Under the pieces are notes generated by a model. It was not told where the DNA came from. It saw only the letters and a program-made list of their open reading frames with translations, and ran no database searches. Both the position numbers and the translations under genes were made by a program. Below, piece by piece: positions 11,300 to 23,362 of a DNA stretch of 64,000 nucleotides. Positions within the stretch are counted from its first letter, which is position 1. Each line of letters begins with the position of its first letter. The DNA comes from Manis javanica (Eukaryota; Chordata; Mammalia; Pholidota; Manidae): NCBI RefSeq assembly GCF_040802235.1, contig NC_133172.1:30275738-30339737 (forward strand). The letters are read 5' to 3'.

Positions 11300-11800
11300 C
11301 ACACCTCCCCGCGAGCTCAAATTCGCCCGTCTCTCCAAAAATAGGCACCATCGCTGAGTTGCCCTCTTCTGGGCCCTAAACGTTCGTCTGTCGCGAAAGT
11401 TTGTCTTCCCCCAGATTCACTAACTAGAATCCAACCAGCTTGGGCGAAGGACGGTGTTGTATGGTGTGCGGTGGCCAGAGGCGGCGGCACGCTCCGAGCC
11501 AGCTCTGGAGCTCCTATTGCAGGATCCGGGGTGCTGGGAGAACAGTTTGAAGGCGAAGGTTGGGGCTGGGCTGCCGCTAGGAACGTCTGCTCCAACTCAG
11601 AGCGTTAGCCTGCCTCCAGCTCGCAGCGGCCTGGGCTGCGGCTGCCCCTGGCTTGAGGGGCGGGGCAGGGAGAGCAGGGGAGGGGAGAGGAGGGGCGTGG
11701 TGGGGTGGAGCGACGCCGGGGCGGGGTGAGGCGGGCTGGCACAGGCTACCTGAAAGCTTGACCCCACCCAGCCCACAGCAGCCCAGGGTGGCTCCAGGGC
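11300..11800 (-). promoter_or_regulatory. SIAH1: Proximal SIAH1 CpG island / alternative promoter
   Basis: This is a sharp rise in G+C and CpG against AT-rich surroundings, with GC boxes (GGGGCGGGGC at 11657-11666 and GGGGCGGGGT at 11718-11727) and a purine-rich G run at 11655-11735. It lies a few hundred bases upstream (minus strand) of the alternative SIAH1 coding exon, so it is the natural promoter for the longer isoform. No TATA box is evident. Several GC-rich open frames overlap here on both strands, and I regard them as by-products of composition. Confidence 0.75.
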
Positions 11801-12894
11801 ACTGTCCTGCAAACCTAGGACCCAGTGTAGTATAGTATAAGCCCTGTACCCCCAAACAACATCGTGCACGCCTCCGCATTTCCACCAGGTTATATTTTGA
11901 TCGAAACGTGCCGTTTTTGTAGGCCAAAGCAGTCGGATATTGGAAATTCACATGGCTTTAACCTAAGAGCTACAGAGTATATGGGAAATGTGTGGCCAGA
12001 CAAGCGCTCTGCTCTACTATGCTCTCCAGGTTAACTGTGCGTTTTTATAGAGTAAAAGGATTCTGCCCACTTCATTCAGTAACTTTTTACAGAGGGTCAA
12101 TTACCAATTTCCTCAATTCTAACTCATTTCTTCTCCATTTCTACCCGTCAACACATTTTTAACTCCCCTCTCCCTTTGAAAAAACTGCAGTAAAGGGTAG
12201 TAAACACACATAACCATATTAAACTCCTACTTCAACCTCCAAATTGAGATTATACTCTCTTCTCCCTCCAGCAAAGCCATTTTAAATGGCCTCATTAAAC
12301 AGAGTAGCTTGTTTTGTATTTAAACAAGCATTACCGTGCCCACTCAAGTCCCGGCCTCAGATTTGCATTGCGTCAGCTTGTGCATTCAGAGGTTTAACCT
12401 GTCATTACATCATGCTTATAGGGCAGCCTTTAACAGCAGCAAGAACTGGTAGTGGGGGGCAAACACTGTGCAATAAATTGTAGATAACCCATTTTCCACG
12501 TCAAATCTTACCTCTAATCACTTTCCCAACTTATTAATAGTGTGTTCAATCACTTCAACTTCATTTTAATATTAGGCTACCCAAAACATCGTTAGGAATA
12601 GAAATACAATTGAAAATAGTCTGTCCATTGACAAATATAAATTAGTACTGTCTACATTGTTTTCTAATGTATGTTTATTCTAGATGGGTCTCAGGTTGCT
12701 AAGGCAGGAGACTTCATATGTTTTAGGCAGAGAAACTCTTTACAAACAGAATTAAGACAAAACCCAAATATACAAAACAAGGGGATGATTGGTCCCCTAA
12801 AAATTTTTTTCATTTTTCTTCCAAAGGACCTGTACAGAACCTTACAGCACTGTTTGAAAATGAATAATCTACTGACACATCTCTCAACAAGTGA
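11801..12894. other. SIAH1 intron 1, unique sequence
   Basis: No exon, RNA gene or nameable repeat was seen between the proximal CpG island and a MIR. Confidence 0.4.
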
Positions 12895-13030
12895 GTCTCT
12901 AGACTTGGATTAAAATCCAGGCTTCACCACCTGCTCAGTTGTAAAACTGGGACAGTATTTCTAATCTCCCATGGCTTTCATCTGAATTAAAGGAGATGGT
13001 GACCTAGGTATGTCCTAAGTGGTACATTCT
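12895..13030 (+). mobile_element. MIR SINE fragment
   Basis: Forward MIR core: CTTCACCACCTGCTCAGTTG, AAACTGGGACAGTATTTCTA, then GAATTAAAGGAGATGGTGA. It is diverged. Confidence 0.6.
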
Positions 13031-15940
13031 CCAAAATACGTAAGTATTCACCTGAGACCTCCAAAAGTTACCTGCCCCACCTGAGGTCACCAACTAGGCA
13101 TCTAAAACTTGTGGGTTCCAGCTATACAGTCTCAAATACACCTTTTGCTTATAAAGGTGATCAAACACGTGTGCCAATGATCAACTGCCATTTAGCTCAT
13201 TTGTAGCACAGTAAACATTAACGGTATTTCTCAACTTGGGAGAATATTTAAAGTGGTTTTACAAAGAGTTGAAAACTCCATAAAAGTATTACACTAAGAC
13301 AAGGCCACAGAATCCAAAATTAGCTAAAAAAACAAAATTTAGCACGAATTATACTACTACCTATTCTTTCTAGGACCTAAATCTTAAGTCCAGTTTGGTC
13401 TAAAGTGTAAACATATTTCAAACTAAATCAGAACATCTTAGAATCAGTCTTTAATGTTATCCTAATCATTTCAGAGCATTTAACTATTTAATGTTTTGCC
13501 ACATTAACATATTTACAGTAGAAGTAGATGGACTTAAACTCTTATTCTCAATTTCAGGGAGAAACTTTTTTCTTTTATAAATAAACCCCTACTCTAATTA
13601 ATACACAACAATGTGCTTACCAGTTTTTTTGTGCAGTTTACCACTGTCACTATGGCAGGGAAATACTTTCTGCAAAGACGTCAGAGTCCTAATGCCTGCC
13701 ACTGAACCCATGAAAATGTTACATTACAGCAGCATCAGGGAGCCAAGAGTGGCTTACAAAATAAAAGTTTAACATGGAGAAATGTTGTCAGACCTGAAAA
13801 AAGGATCACAATGTAATATAAACGCATGTTACAAACAAAACATACATGGAAGGCTGGGGACATGAGAAATCAAGAAAGCTACATGAGAGAATGACTAGTG
13901 AGTTGGTTCTCTGAGTAGTTATACACTGGTGATTTTTAGCAAAATTTCCTTCAACGTTGCCAATGAAGAAACTGCCTTGCAAAGATTAGTCTGACTGAGA
14001 ATTATGAAAACAATCATTAGAAATAAAATAAAATGCATCCTTAATTTAGTATAAAAAAGGACAGCATGCAAATACTGCTACCCCTCTTCCACTTCTCCAA
14101 AAATATTCCTAGAAATGACACAGTATATTCATAATAAAATAAAAGTACAGGTTTAGATTACAAATTTGCTCTCTGTATTAGGAATCAGTGAGTTAAACAA
14201 AAACTCCATCCAAAACTTAAGGGCTTTCCTCCTTTTTGTGAAAAAGGTACTTCCTACATTTGACATTGTGATGGACATTAGACAGAAAGTGTCTGTTAAA
14301 TTAATGTTAAAAATTGCTTCTATTTTTTTCTTACTGACAAAATTAAAGTCTCCTTTAAAATTCAAAAGCTTAAAATGCCAAAGTTAAAAATCAAACTGTA
14401 ATAAACCAATAATGCTAAGAAAAAAAATTAACCTATTTTTAGTTTCTAGAATTGCAGCAAAGTAATAAAGAATTTTAATTGTATGCATTTTCCTAAAAGC
14501 CCTATTTTCCTTATAATGCTGAAAGCTTTATAGCTACAGGAGAGTTATATGTTTAGTAAGACTGACGATCTGCTTTAGGAGAAGCCCAGGAAAAAGGACC
14601 TGATGGAAGGCTGCTGTAAAAACAGAAGTCTGAACAAAGCTGTTGACACAGTAAATGGAAAGGAAAATGCAAACCCTAACTCCAATGTGTAAAGCAAAGC
14701 ACATGTGCTTTCAGCTGCCAGAATCACTGTATTTGGAGGCTTCTAACCCTGGTGAACAGGGCATATACTTAATTAGGGCTTGCCCTGTTTTGGGAGATTT
14801 CATTTTTGATGTTGATAAGCTATAGATTCAACATGAAACAAAAACATAAGGATAATAACAAGTAAAATAGAATTACGATGTAGAACCGTACCTGCCCAAC
14901 AGAACAGAACCTTCTGCAGTGATGAAGACATGTTTATACTATTTCGCATTTCCACTAACAAAGCACGAGAGTTCCATTCCTCCATGTGCTTGCTCACCAA
15001 CACTTGGTAACACCTGTTAAGTTCAGCCATTCTAGTTAGTTTTAGAGTACTGATCCTAAAGTCTGGAGAACATATTAGGTTAATGGAAAATTATTTCTTC
15101 TTTGGTTTAAGAAAAACAGTAGGGATTTGGGGGACCCAAGATGATGTCTTACCAACACATATTTGTGTCCTAAGCGTCCTACCAACAAGACCTAACAAAT
15201 TCGTATTAACACTCTGCCACAGCTTGAGACTTAGGAGAGCAGGCTTTTCAAACTTCTGACATGTTTTCCTTCTCCACCACTGACAGGTGGCTTGTAGGGT
15301 TCTACCTTTGGAAAAACTGTCACCAGAACATGTAGGTATATGCCATCAACACTTGCCAAACACTAGGTGAGTCTTTTCAACCCAAAGGCTTAATTCTTTT
15401 ATTTTAGTGGACTTCTAATTGTTCTTTGATTCTTTTCATCTACTCAGTTCCTTGCGTAGATGAGTAGATTTGAGTAGGCACATATATATATAATTGTAAT
15501 ATTTACTCTCCTCCATCTTTCTTCCTGTAACTTTTATTTTTTTTCCTCGTAACTCCAATCTTTGTGTTACACTGCATTCCAGAAGAACTCACCAAGTTCT
15601 AATTAATGAATCTGGTTTGGTTAAAATTATGTCTTGATATGGTAGAGCATTTTTTAATTATGTAGATACCCCCAGTTTCCTTTGAAAGAAGAGAACTTAA
15701 TGTCAAGAATGGCTGCTTCATCTTCCTTTCCCTAAAGTTGGAATGGCCACATAAACCTGGACTGCACGGCTCATGGATTCTATTATAAGTTTTCATGTTT
15801 AATTTCCACGTCTCTCATTGGAGCTGCCTGTTGGCTGCTGGTTTTGTTCTGGCTGCTAATGTCTCCATGGGCTCCAGGGTCAGCAAGCTAAATACTGAGG
15901 CAAAGTAGAGATTCTCCTCCATCTCACCAAAAGAGCTGCC
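13031..15940. other. SIAH1 intron 1, AT-rich, mostly unassigned
   Basis: Mostly unique AT-rich sequence. Near 14920-15030 the minus strand carries a short piece resembling old L1 ORF2 3' wording (CCAAGTGTTGGTGAGC, then GGAACTCTCGTGC). Nothing coding is supported. Confidence 0.4.
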
Positions 15941-15944
15941 CCAA

Positions 15945-16125
15945 ACATTTATTAAGCACCCAGTATGTAGCAGGTATTGTCCGCAATGGTTTACATACCT
16001 CTTATTTAACTATTACAGTGAGCTTCCATTTACCCCCACCTTACAGGTAAGAAAATAGATTTCAAAATAAAGTTAATGTTTCAGATAATAAAACTAGTAA
16101 AAAATGAAGCTGGAACCATATCTGG
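15945..16125 (-). mobile_element. MIR SINE
   Basis: Reverse MIR: CATTTATTAAGCACCCAGTA, CCCCCACCTTACAGGTAAGA, AATGAAGCTGGAACCATATC on the plus strand. Confidence 0.75.
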
Positions 16126-16723
16126 ATCAGTGAAGACTTAGGAGAGGTGGGGGGAGGAGTGGGAAATGGCATCCTAGACAAAGCAAATAAACATATCACA
16201 AATTTTAGACTTGGAAGAGACTTTAACCAACTCATTTTTAGAAGAGAAAAATGATATACAAAAGTAAACTGCTAAATGTCATATAACACAAGTCAATGTT
16301 CTAATCTAGGCTATATAATTTCCTCAGTCTTTCAAAGCAGGTATGCTTTGAATGTTTTCTGATTATACTTGAAAAAATCGATCTTTTCTGAATTGGAGTC
16401 TAAGATTCAAAATAAGCACAAATAAAAATTTAATTAAATTACCTTTTGCTCTCCCTCCCAACACAAGAGGATCCCTAATGTAGCTAGGGGAGCTAAAAAA
16501 GAAGGAAGATAGTGCCTTGCTAGGTTCTGAACAAGTATGAGCTGACAAAAATCTGCTCCTTAGTGAGGCTTTTTCCTAATTACTTTATCTAAAGGTCAGA
16601 TCCCTCTTCTGGTTGTCTTAATGTAATATTTTACCATCTGAAACTCTTCAAGACTACTTACATATTGTCTATTTTCTCCCCTTCTCCCCCACTATTCCAA
16701 TAATATCAACTTTTCACTGATAA

Positions 16724-17400
16724 CAGCAACTCTCCAACTTTTTTGGTATCAGGAACCCTTTACAGAAATGGTTGGCAAACTACAGCTGCAGGCCACTTGC
16801 CTGTTTTTATAAACAGTTTAATTGGAACATAGTTACGCTCATTCATTTACATATTGTTTGTCTATGAGTGCTTTTAAAGGCAGCGCTGAATAGCTGACCC
16901 ATGACTCCTAAGCCCTTTAAATCTATCTGGCCCCATTTAAGAAACAGTTTGCCTTCACTGCTTTACACTTTTAAAGAATTATTGAAGACCCCAAAAGAGC
17001 TTTATGCCTATGTGGTTTATATGTATTGATGTTTAATATATTAGAAATTTAAGTCAATAAAATTTTTGGTGTTTTTCATATTAAAATTACCGCTAACATT
17101 TTTCATAACATGTTAAAATGCATTATATATTAAATGTTTATGAAAAATAATTGTTTTCCATAACAGAGAGAAGAGTCTGTTTATATTTTTGCAAGTCTTT
17201 TTAATGCCTAACATAATAAAATACAGTTGGATATTCATTATCTGCTTCTACATTTAATCTTTTAAGATAGCACACATCATGTCACCTCTGGGCAACTGCG
17301 CTGTACTCTCATGTCTCAAAATTGTGGAAAAAAGCTTTGACACTCAAAGGGTCTTGAGATTCCAAGGATCCCTGAACCATTAACTTTTGGTTCAGAACCT
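16724..17400 (+). mobile_element. hAT (Charlie-type) relic, interrupted by a second hAT
   Basis: The outer element reads CAACTTTTTTGGTATCAGGA ... ACCCCAAAAGAGCTTTATGC ... GATCCCTGAACCATT, the wording of an old Charlie-family transposon whose copies run about 0.5 kb. It is cut after CCCTTTA (16762) by a different hAT copy at 16763-16960 and resumes with CTTTACAC. Confidence 0.65.
16763..16960 (+). mobile_element. hAT element of the CAGGGGTTGGCAAAC family, nested
   Basis: It starts CAGAAATGGTTGGCAAACTA and ends AACAGTTTGCCTTCACTG, with the diagnostic middle GTTTAATTGGAACATAGTTA. The termini CAG/CTG are those of hAT elements. CTTTA is present on both sides, a partial trace of the 8-bp target duplication. 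Confidence 0.7.
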
Positions 17401-17414
17401 CTTCTCTACAGTAT

Positions 17415-17535
17415 TAAGCTTCACAAGAATAGACCTTGTTTGTTTTGCTGACGCTTGTATCTCTAGCACCTAGGATAGTACCCAACCCAGACCAAGTACT
17501 TAATATTTCTGAAAGGAATGAATAAATCAAGTAAC
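17415..17535 (+). mobile_element. L2 3' end fragment
   Basis: This is L2 tail wording: TTTGTTTTGCTGACGCTTGT, ATCTCTAGCACCTAGGATAG, then GGAATGAATAAAT. Confidence 0.7.
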
Positions 17536-18390
17536 ACAGCATGAAGGATTCCAAGTAGAAGGCATAGCATGTATGTATACAACCAGAACTCACTCATTGC
17601 TGATGCTTCTACAACCAGAACGTATCTGCTGATTGGTACAACTTTTTTTTTCTTTAAAGCAATTGCTTTTGTTTTCTAATTGAGCCTTTTTCCCCTTTAG
17701 AAGTGGGAAGACTGCTACAAAGCAACAGTGAAATCTACACATCCAGTAATGATTCATGGATTAATTTTTGAGAAAAGCTTTCTCAAGAAAAATGCTCCCA
17801 CCCCATTATTCTAATATAATCAGTTTAACATGCATTTTTAAATAGATGTTACACATTTTTAGAAGCAGCTAACAATTATTTACCAAGTTCTTTTAAATAA
17901 AAGTACTTTTAAAAAACATTATTTGCATGAAGAATTGAATAAATTTTTGTTCCATCTCTCTATTGATCTTCAAGGTGACCAATTTTAATGAATGCTCTAT
18001 CAATGCTAAACTGATACCTGTGATTTTTTAAAAGAAATGCCTGAATAATTAAAAATTATCAAAAATTTGTGGCAAAGTATAATATATACATTTCAGAATG
18101 CATAATTCATGTCTATATTCCTTATAATTATATAGATGTCCCTTATGAGCAAAGAAATGTAAGTGTAATTTTTACTAGATGTGTTGGATTGCAAAGTTAT
18201 GCAATTCAAATTCGTATTTGTCATGCCAATCCATGCATGCATCACAGCAGTTCTAATATTTCCTTTACATGTAAAATAATATCTATTGTTATTAGCTGTT
18301 TTTCTTTCCTGTTAGGATAATATAAGTTGCTTGTTGCCACTTAGCCTGACATTTAAATCTTTAAGTTTATAAACTAATACTGAGACTGTA
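17536..18390. other. SIAH1 intron 1, AT-rich, unassigned
   Basis: Very AT-rich DNA with no feature I can support. Confidence 0.4.
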
Positions 18391-18394
18391 TTTT

Positions 18395-18765
18395 CCTTGA
18401 TGTATAGTTTCCTAGAGCTACTGTAGCAGAGTACTACAGACTGGGTGGCTTTAAACAGTGGGGTGCCAAAACACAATCTGTTCCCTTACAGTTCTGGAAC
18501 TGCATTCTGAAATCACGGTGTCTTCGGGGTCATGCTCCCTGTCAAGGCTCTAGGGAATAATCTCTTAGCTTTTAGTGGTTCCTGGCAGCATTCCTTGGCT
18601 TGTGACAACCTGACTCTGATCTCTACCTCTTTCTTCATGTGGCTTCTTCCTTCTATGTGTATCTGCCTCTGTGTCCTCTCCTCCTTATCAGGATACCAGT
18701 CATTGGATTTAGAGCCTATGGTACAACCTTTAAGAGAATTTGCAAATGAGATTTAAAATTCACTT
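18395..18765 (+). mobile_element. LTR-like interspersed repeat (class uncertain)
   Basis: It reads TAGTTTCCTAGAGCTACTGT, GGGTGGCTTTAAACAG, CAGTTCTGGAACTGCATTCT, TTCCTTGGCTTGTGACAACC and GATACCAGTCATTGGATTTA. These are hallmarks of a widespread mammalian repeat, and a relative lies at 50741-51375. I believe it is an LTR of an old ERVL-type element but cannot name the family. Confidence 0.55.
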
Positions 18766-18779
18766 TAAAATAACACTAT

Positions 18780-19069
18780 GCTGGTCTCTAAGGAACAATG
18801 GCAATTCAAGGAAGAAAAGACAGTCTCTTGAACAAATGGTGCCAGAACAAGTGGACATCCACATGCAAAAAAAGGAATCTAGACAGATATTACACCCTTC
18901 ACAAAAACTCAAAATGGATCACAAACCTAAGTGTAAAATGTAAAACCATAAAACTCATAGAAGTGAACACAGGAGAAAATCTAGATGACCTTGAGTTTGA
19001 AAAGACTTTTCAGGAACAACACATGAACCAGGAAAGAAACAACTGATAGACTGTATTAGATTAAAATTT
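18780..19069 (+). mobile_element. Older L1, left part (ORF2 C-terminal half)
   Basis: A broken L1 ORF2: reading shows SLLNKWCQNKWTSTCKK and SKWITNLSV in two frames, matching the conserved [18 protein letters not shown] region. It continues after a younger L1 insertion at 22498. The junction carries TAGATTAAAATTT (19057-19069) on this side. Confidence 0.8.
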
Positions 19070-19711
19070 AGGATTTGGGATTAAAGATGGCTGCGTGAGA
19101 GGAGAGAAAGAGGCTTCCTCCTAAAACTGGATACAATTAGAAAATTTAATTGGTGCAACTAATCCTGAAAGAGCAACAGTAAACAGGATGGCATTAGACT
19201 GCACACACCTGGAGAAAAGAGCAGACCTTAGCAAATGGGGTAGTACCAGAGCTGTGGCTTCGTGGGACCCGAGCCCCTCCCCCACCCCAGCTCACTGGCG
19301 GGAGGAAGAGAAACTGAGCAGGGAGGGAGTGGAAGGCCTGGGACTGCTGAATACCTAGCTCCGGAGATTTGCTCTGGGAGCACAAACCTACATTTCATGG
19401 TGCTTTCATGAGACTCGCATGACTACCGGGTTGGAAAGTTAATACAGGCAGAGTTCCTGGGGAGACTGGGATTCCGGCTGCTTGTAGAAAGCAGGGATCC
19501 ATATCTGGCTGCTCTGGGACAAAAACTTGTACCTGTGCGCCCGGCCCACTGGCTCAGGCAGTGGAGACAGGCACAGCAGCCAGGTGGCAGGGAACAGCTC
19601 TTTCCTACCCCCAGGCACAAGTACTGCTCCCCTGCGAACCCTGACATTGCTTCAGGGGCTGAGCAGCTTCAGAATAGAGCTTCTGGACACTAGAAGGCGC
19701 CATATACAAAC

Positions 19712-20448
19712 ATGAAACGCCAAAGGAGCCTTGTCCAGAGTAAAATTGTTAATACAACTCCCGAGAAAGATTTAATGATATGGACCTCATGACTCTTCCT
19801 GAAAGGGAGTTCAAAATAAAAATAATCAGCATCCTAATGGAGGTATGGAAAGACATCCAAGAACTCAGGAATGAATTCAGGTCAGAGATCCAATCGTTAA
19901 AGAACACGATGGAGGGTATTAAAAGCAGGTTGGATATGGTGGAGGAGACAATAAATGAAATAGAAACTAGACAAGAGGAATACAAAGAAGGTGAGGCATA
20001 GAGAGAAAAAAGGATCTCTAAAAATGAAAGAATATTGAGAGAACTGTGTGACCAATCCAAGCGGAACAATATTCGCATTATAGGGATACCAGAAGAAGAG
20101 AGAGAAAAAGGGATACAAAGTGTCTTTGAGGAGGTAGTCGCTGAAAACTTCCCCAATCTGGGGAAGGAGGTAGTCTCTCAGGCCATGGAGATCCACAGAT
20201 ACCCCTACACAAGGGACCCAAGGAAGACAACACCAAGACACATAGTAATTAAAATGGGAAAGACCAAGGATAAGGACAGACTGTTAAAAGCAGCCAGAGG
20301 CAGAAATAAGATCACATACAAAGGAAAGTCCATCAGACTAACAACAGACTTCTCAGCAGAAACTTTACAGGCCAGAAGGGAGTGGCATGATGTATTTAAT
20401 GCCATGAAGCAGAAGGGCATTGAACCAAGATTACTTTATCCGGCATGA
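19712..20448 (+). pseudogene. L1 ORF1 (RNA-binding ORF1p), broken
   Basis: L1 ORF1p is the trimeric coiled-coil RNA chaperone of the L1 ribonucleoprotein. ATG at 19712 begins MKRQRSLVQS; one base is missing near 19775, after which DLMTLPEREFKIK continues in another frame. The coiled-coil region (VWKDIQELRNEFRSEIQ) is followed by an in-frame TAG at 19999-20001. The RRM and C-terminal domain then run to a TGA at 20446-20448, with motifs NNIRIIGIPEEEREKG, ITYKGKSIRLTTDFS and ARREWHDVFNAM. One frameshift plus one nonsense codon make it non-functional. Confidence 0.85.
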
Positions 20449-20869
20449 TTATCATTTAAATTTGAAGGAGGGATTAAACAATTTCCAGATAAGCAAAAGC
20501 TGAGAGAGTTTACCTCCCACAAACCATCTCTGCAGTCTATTTTGGAGGGACTGCTATAGATGGAAGTGTTCCTAGGGTTGGATAGCTGTCACCAGAGGTA
20601 GTAAAATCATGGTAGGGAGGGTGGAGCAGCTGATTGCGAGGCAGATGCAAAATTAAATTGACTATCCCCAAAGCCAATCAAGGGACAGAGAAAAAGTATA
20701 GAATCTGATACCTAATATATAAAGAATGAAGGAGGAAGAAAAAGGAGGAGTAATAGAAAAGAACCTTTAGATTGTGTTTGTAACAGCATACTAAGTGAGT
20801 TAAGTTAGACTCTTAGATAGTAAGGAAAGTAACCTGGAACCTTTGGTAACCACGAATCTAAAGCCTGAA

Positions 20870-22484
20870 ATGGCAATAAGTACATACCTATCAATAATCA
20901 CCCTAAATTCAGTAAATGGACTGAATGCACCAATCAAAAGACATAAGAGTCACTGAATGGATAAAAAAACAAGACCCATCTATATGCTGCTTACAAGAGA
21001 CTCACCTCAAACCCAAAGACATGCACAGATTAAAGTCAAGGGATGGAAAAAGATATTTCATGCAAACAATAGGGAGAAAAAAGCAGGAGTTGCAGTACCA
21101 GTATCAGGCAAAATAGACTTCAAAACAAAGAAAGTAACAAGAGATAAAGGACATTACATAATGATAAAGGGCTCAGTCCAACAAGAGGATATAACCATTA
21201 TAAATATATATGCACCCAACACAGGAGCACCAGCATATGTGAAACAAATACGAACAGAACTAAAGGAGGAAATAGAATGCAATGCATTCATTTTAGGAGA
21301 CTTCAACACACCATTCACTCCAAAGGACAGATCCAGCAGACAGAAAATAAGTAAGGACACAGAGGCACTGAACAACACACTAGAACAGATAGACCTAATA
21401 GACATCTATAGAACTCTACATCCAAAAGCAACAGGATACACATTCTTCTCAAGTGCACATGGAACATTCTCCAGAATAGATGACATACTAGGCCACAAAA
21501 AGAGCCTCAGTAAATTCAAAGATTGAAATCCTGCCAACCAACTTTTCAGACCACAAAGGTATAAAACTAGAAATAAATTGTACAAAGAAAGCAAAATGGC
21601 TCACAAACACATGGAGGCTTAACAACACGCTTCTAAATAGTCAATGGATCTACGACCAAATTAAAATGGAGATCCAGCAATATATGGAAATAAATGACAA
21701 CAGCAGCACAAAGCCCCAACTTCTGTGGGACACAGCGAAAGCAGTCTTAAGAGGAAAGTATATAGCAATCCAGGCATATTTAAAGAAGGAAGAACAAACC
21801 CAAATGAATAGTCTAACATCACAGTTATCAAAATTGGAAAAAGAAGAACAAATGAGGCCTAAAGTCAGCAGATGGAGGGACATAATAAAGATCAGAGAAG
21901 AAATAAACAAAATTGAGAAGAATAAAACAATAGAAAAAATATCAATGAAACCAAGAGCTGGTTCTTTGAGAAAATAAACAAAATAGATATAAGCCTCTAG
22001 CCAGACTTATTAAGAGAAAAAGAGAATCAACACACATCAACAGAATCAGAAATGAGAAAGGAAACATCACGACGGATCCAACAGAAATACAAAGAATTAT
22101 TAGAGACTACTATGAAAACCTATATGCTAACAAGCTGGAAAACCTAGAAGAAATGGACAACTTCCTAGAAAAATACAACCTTCCAAGACTGACCAAGGAA
22201 GAAACACAAAATCTAAACAAACCAATCACCAGCAAAGAAATTGAAGCGGTAATCAAAAAACGACCCAAGAAAAAAACCCCTGGGCCAGATGGATTTACCT
22301 CGGAATTTTATCAGACATACAGAGAAGATATAATACCCATTCTCCTTAAAGTCTTCCAAAAAGTAGAAGAAGAGGGAATACTCCCAAACTCATTCTATGA
22401 AGCCAACATCACCCTAATACCAAAACCAGGCAAAGACCCCAGCAAAAAAGAAAATTACAGACCAATATCCCTAATGAATGTAGA
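20870..22484 (+). pseudogene. L1 ORF2 (endonuclease and start of reverse transcriptase), broken and truncated
   Basis: ORF2 starts at 20870 ([12 protein letters not shown]) and is frameshifted almost at once, near RHK/VTEWIKK. Endonuclease motifs are visible in pieces: CCLQETH, ITIINIYAPN, GDFNTPF and SSAHGTFSRIDD. Further frames cover 21666-21977, and the RT N-terminus lies at 22153-22484 ([36 protein letters not shown]). The catalytic FADD segment and everything after it is absent. Confidence 0.85.
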
Positions 22485-23362
22485 TAGATTAAAATTTTAA
22501 ATTTCTGCTCTGAAAAGGACACTGTTCAAGAGAATGAGAAGACAAGGCACAGACTGGGAGAAAAATATCTGCAAAACACAGTATCTGATAAAGGAATGTT
22601 ATCCAAAATACACAAAGAGCCTCTGAAAGATGCTCCACATTATTCTATCATCATGGAAATGCAAATCCAAACAACATGAGATACCACTACATACCTAGTA
22701 GAATGGCCAAAAATCCAGTACTCTGACAACACCAAATGCTGATGGACATGTGGAGCAACAAGAACTCACTCTCTTCACTCTCTACTGGTGGGAATGCAAA
22801 AACAGTATGGCCACTTTCGAAGGCAGTTTGGCAGTCTCTCATAAAACTAAACAGGCTCTTACCTTAAGATCCAGCAATCATGCTCCCTGGTATTTGCCCA
22901 AAGGGGCTGAAAATGTATGTCCACACAAAAACCTGCACACAGATGTTTATAGCAGCTTTTTCCATAACTGCCAACTATGGAAGCTACCAAGGTGCCCTCG
23001 GGTAGGTGAAGTGGAAAAACTGATACATACAGACAATGGAGTTATTCAGCACTAAAAAGAAGTGAGCTATTAAGCCATGAAAAGACGTGGAGAAACCTTC
23101 AACATGTAATACTAGTTGAAAGACGCCAGTCTAAAAAGGCTGTACACTGTATGGTTCCAATTACATGACATTCTGGAAAAGGCAAAACTATAGAGGCACT
23201 GAAAATATCAGCACTTGCCAGAGGTCAGTGTGGAGAAAGGGGTGAACAGGAAGATCAAAGAGTATTTTTAGGGCAGTGAAACTATCCTGTGTGATATTAT
23301 AATTGTGGATATATATCATTATGCATTTGTGAATTATAATACAGAACATCAAGAATGAACCA
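22485..23362 (+). mobile_element. Older L1, right part
   Basis: This continues the older ORF2 of 18780-19069 (DTVQENEKTRHRLGEKYL, LVEWPKIQ, CWTCGA) and then 3' UTR sequence (ACATGACATTCTGGAAAAGG, AGAACATCAAGAATGAACCA). It closely resembles the separate copy at 32858-33976. An internal segment present in that copy (from ATTCTTGAAACGC to ATGGCCAATG) is missing here. It stops at GAACCATG, where another L1 begins. Confidence 0.8.

Larger units (their letters stand above)
19070..22484 (+). mobile_element. Younger L1 with 5' end intact but 3' third missing
   Basis: The element starts in L1 5' UTR sequence (AAGATGGCTGCGTGAGAGG at 19084), carries ORF1 (19712-20448) and the N-terminal part of ORF2 (from about 20870), and stops abruptly at SLMNVD inside the reverse-transcriptase domain. 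It has no 3' UTR or poly(A). It is bounded by a 13-bp direct repeat TAGATTAAAATTT (19057-19069 and 22485-22497), and both flanks belong to one continuous older L1 ORF2. A 3'-truncated insertion is the reverse of the usual 5' truncation. Confidence 0.85.

Noticed and set aside
11317..11951. Overlapping open frames of 90-124 codons on both strands in the proximal CpG island
   Set aside because: Composition artefacts of the GC-rich tract. Only the frame through 11017-11101 joins SIAH1 and matches a known isoform.
19780..20448. ORF1-like frames read as a separate coiled-coil gene
   Set aside because: Sequence, order and neighbours identify L1 ORF1 with a frameshift and a nonsense codon.
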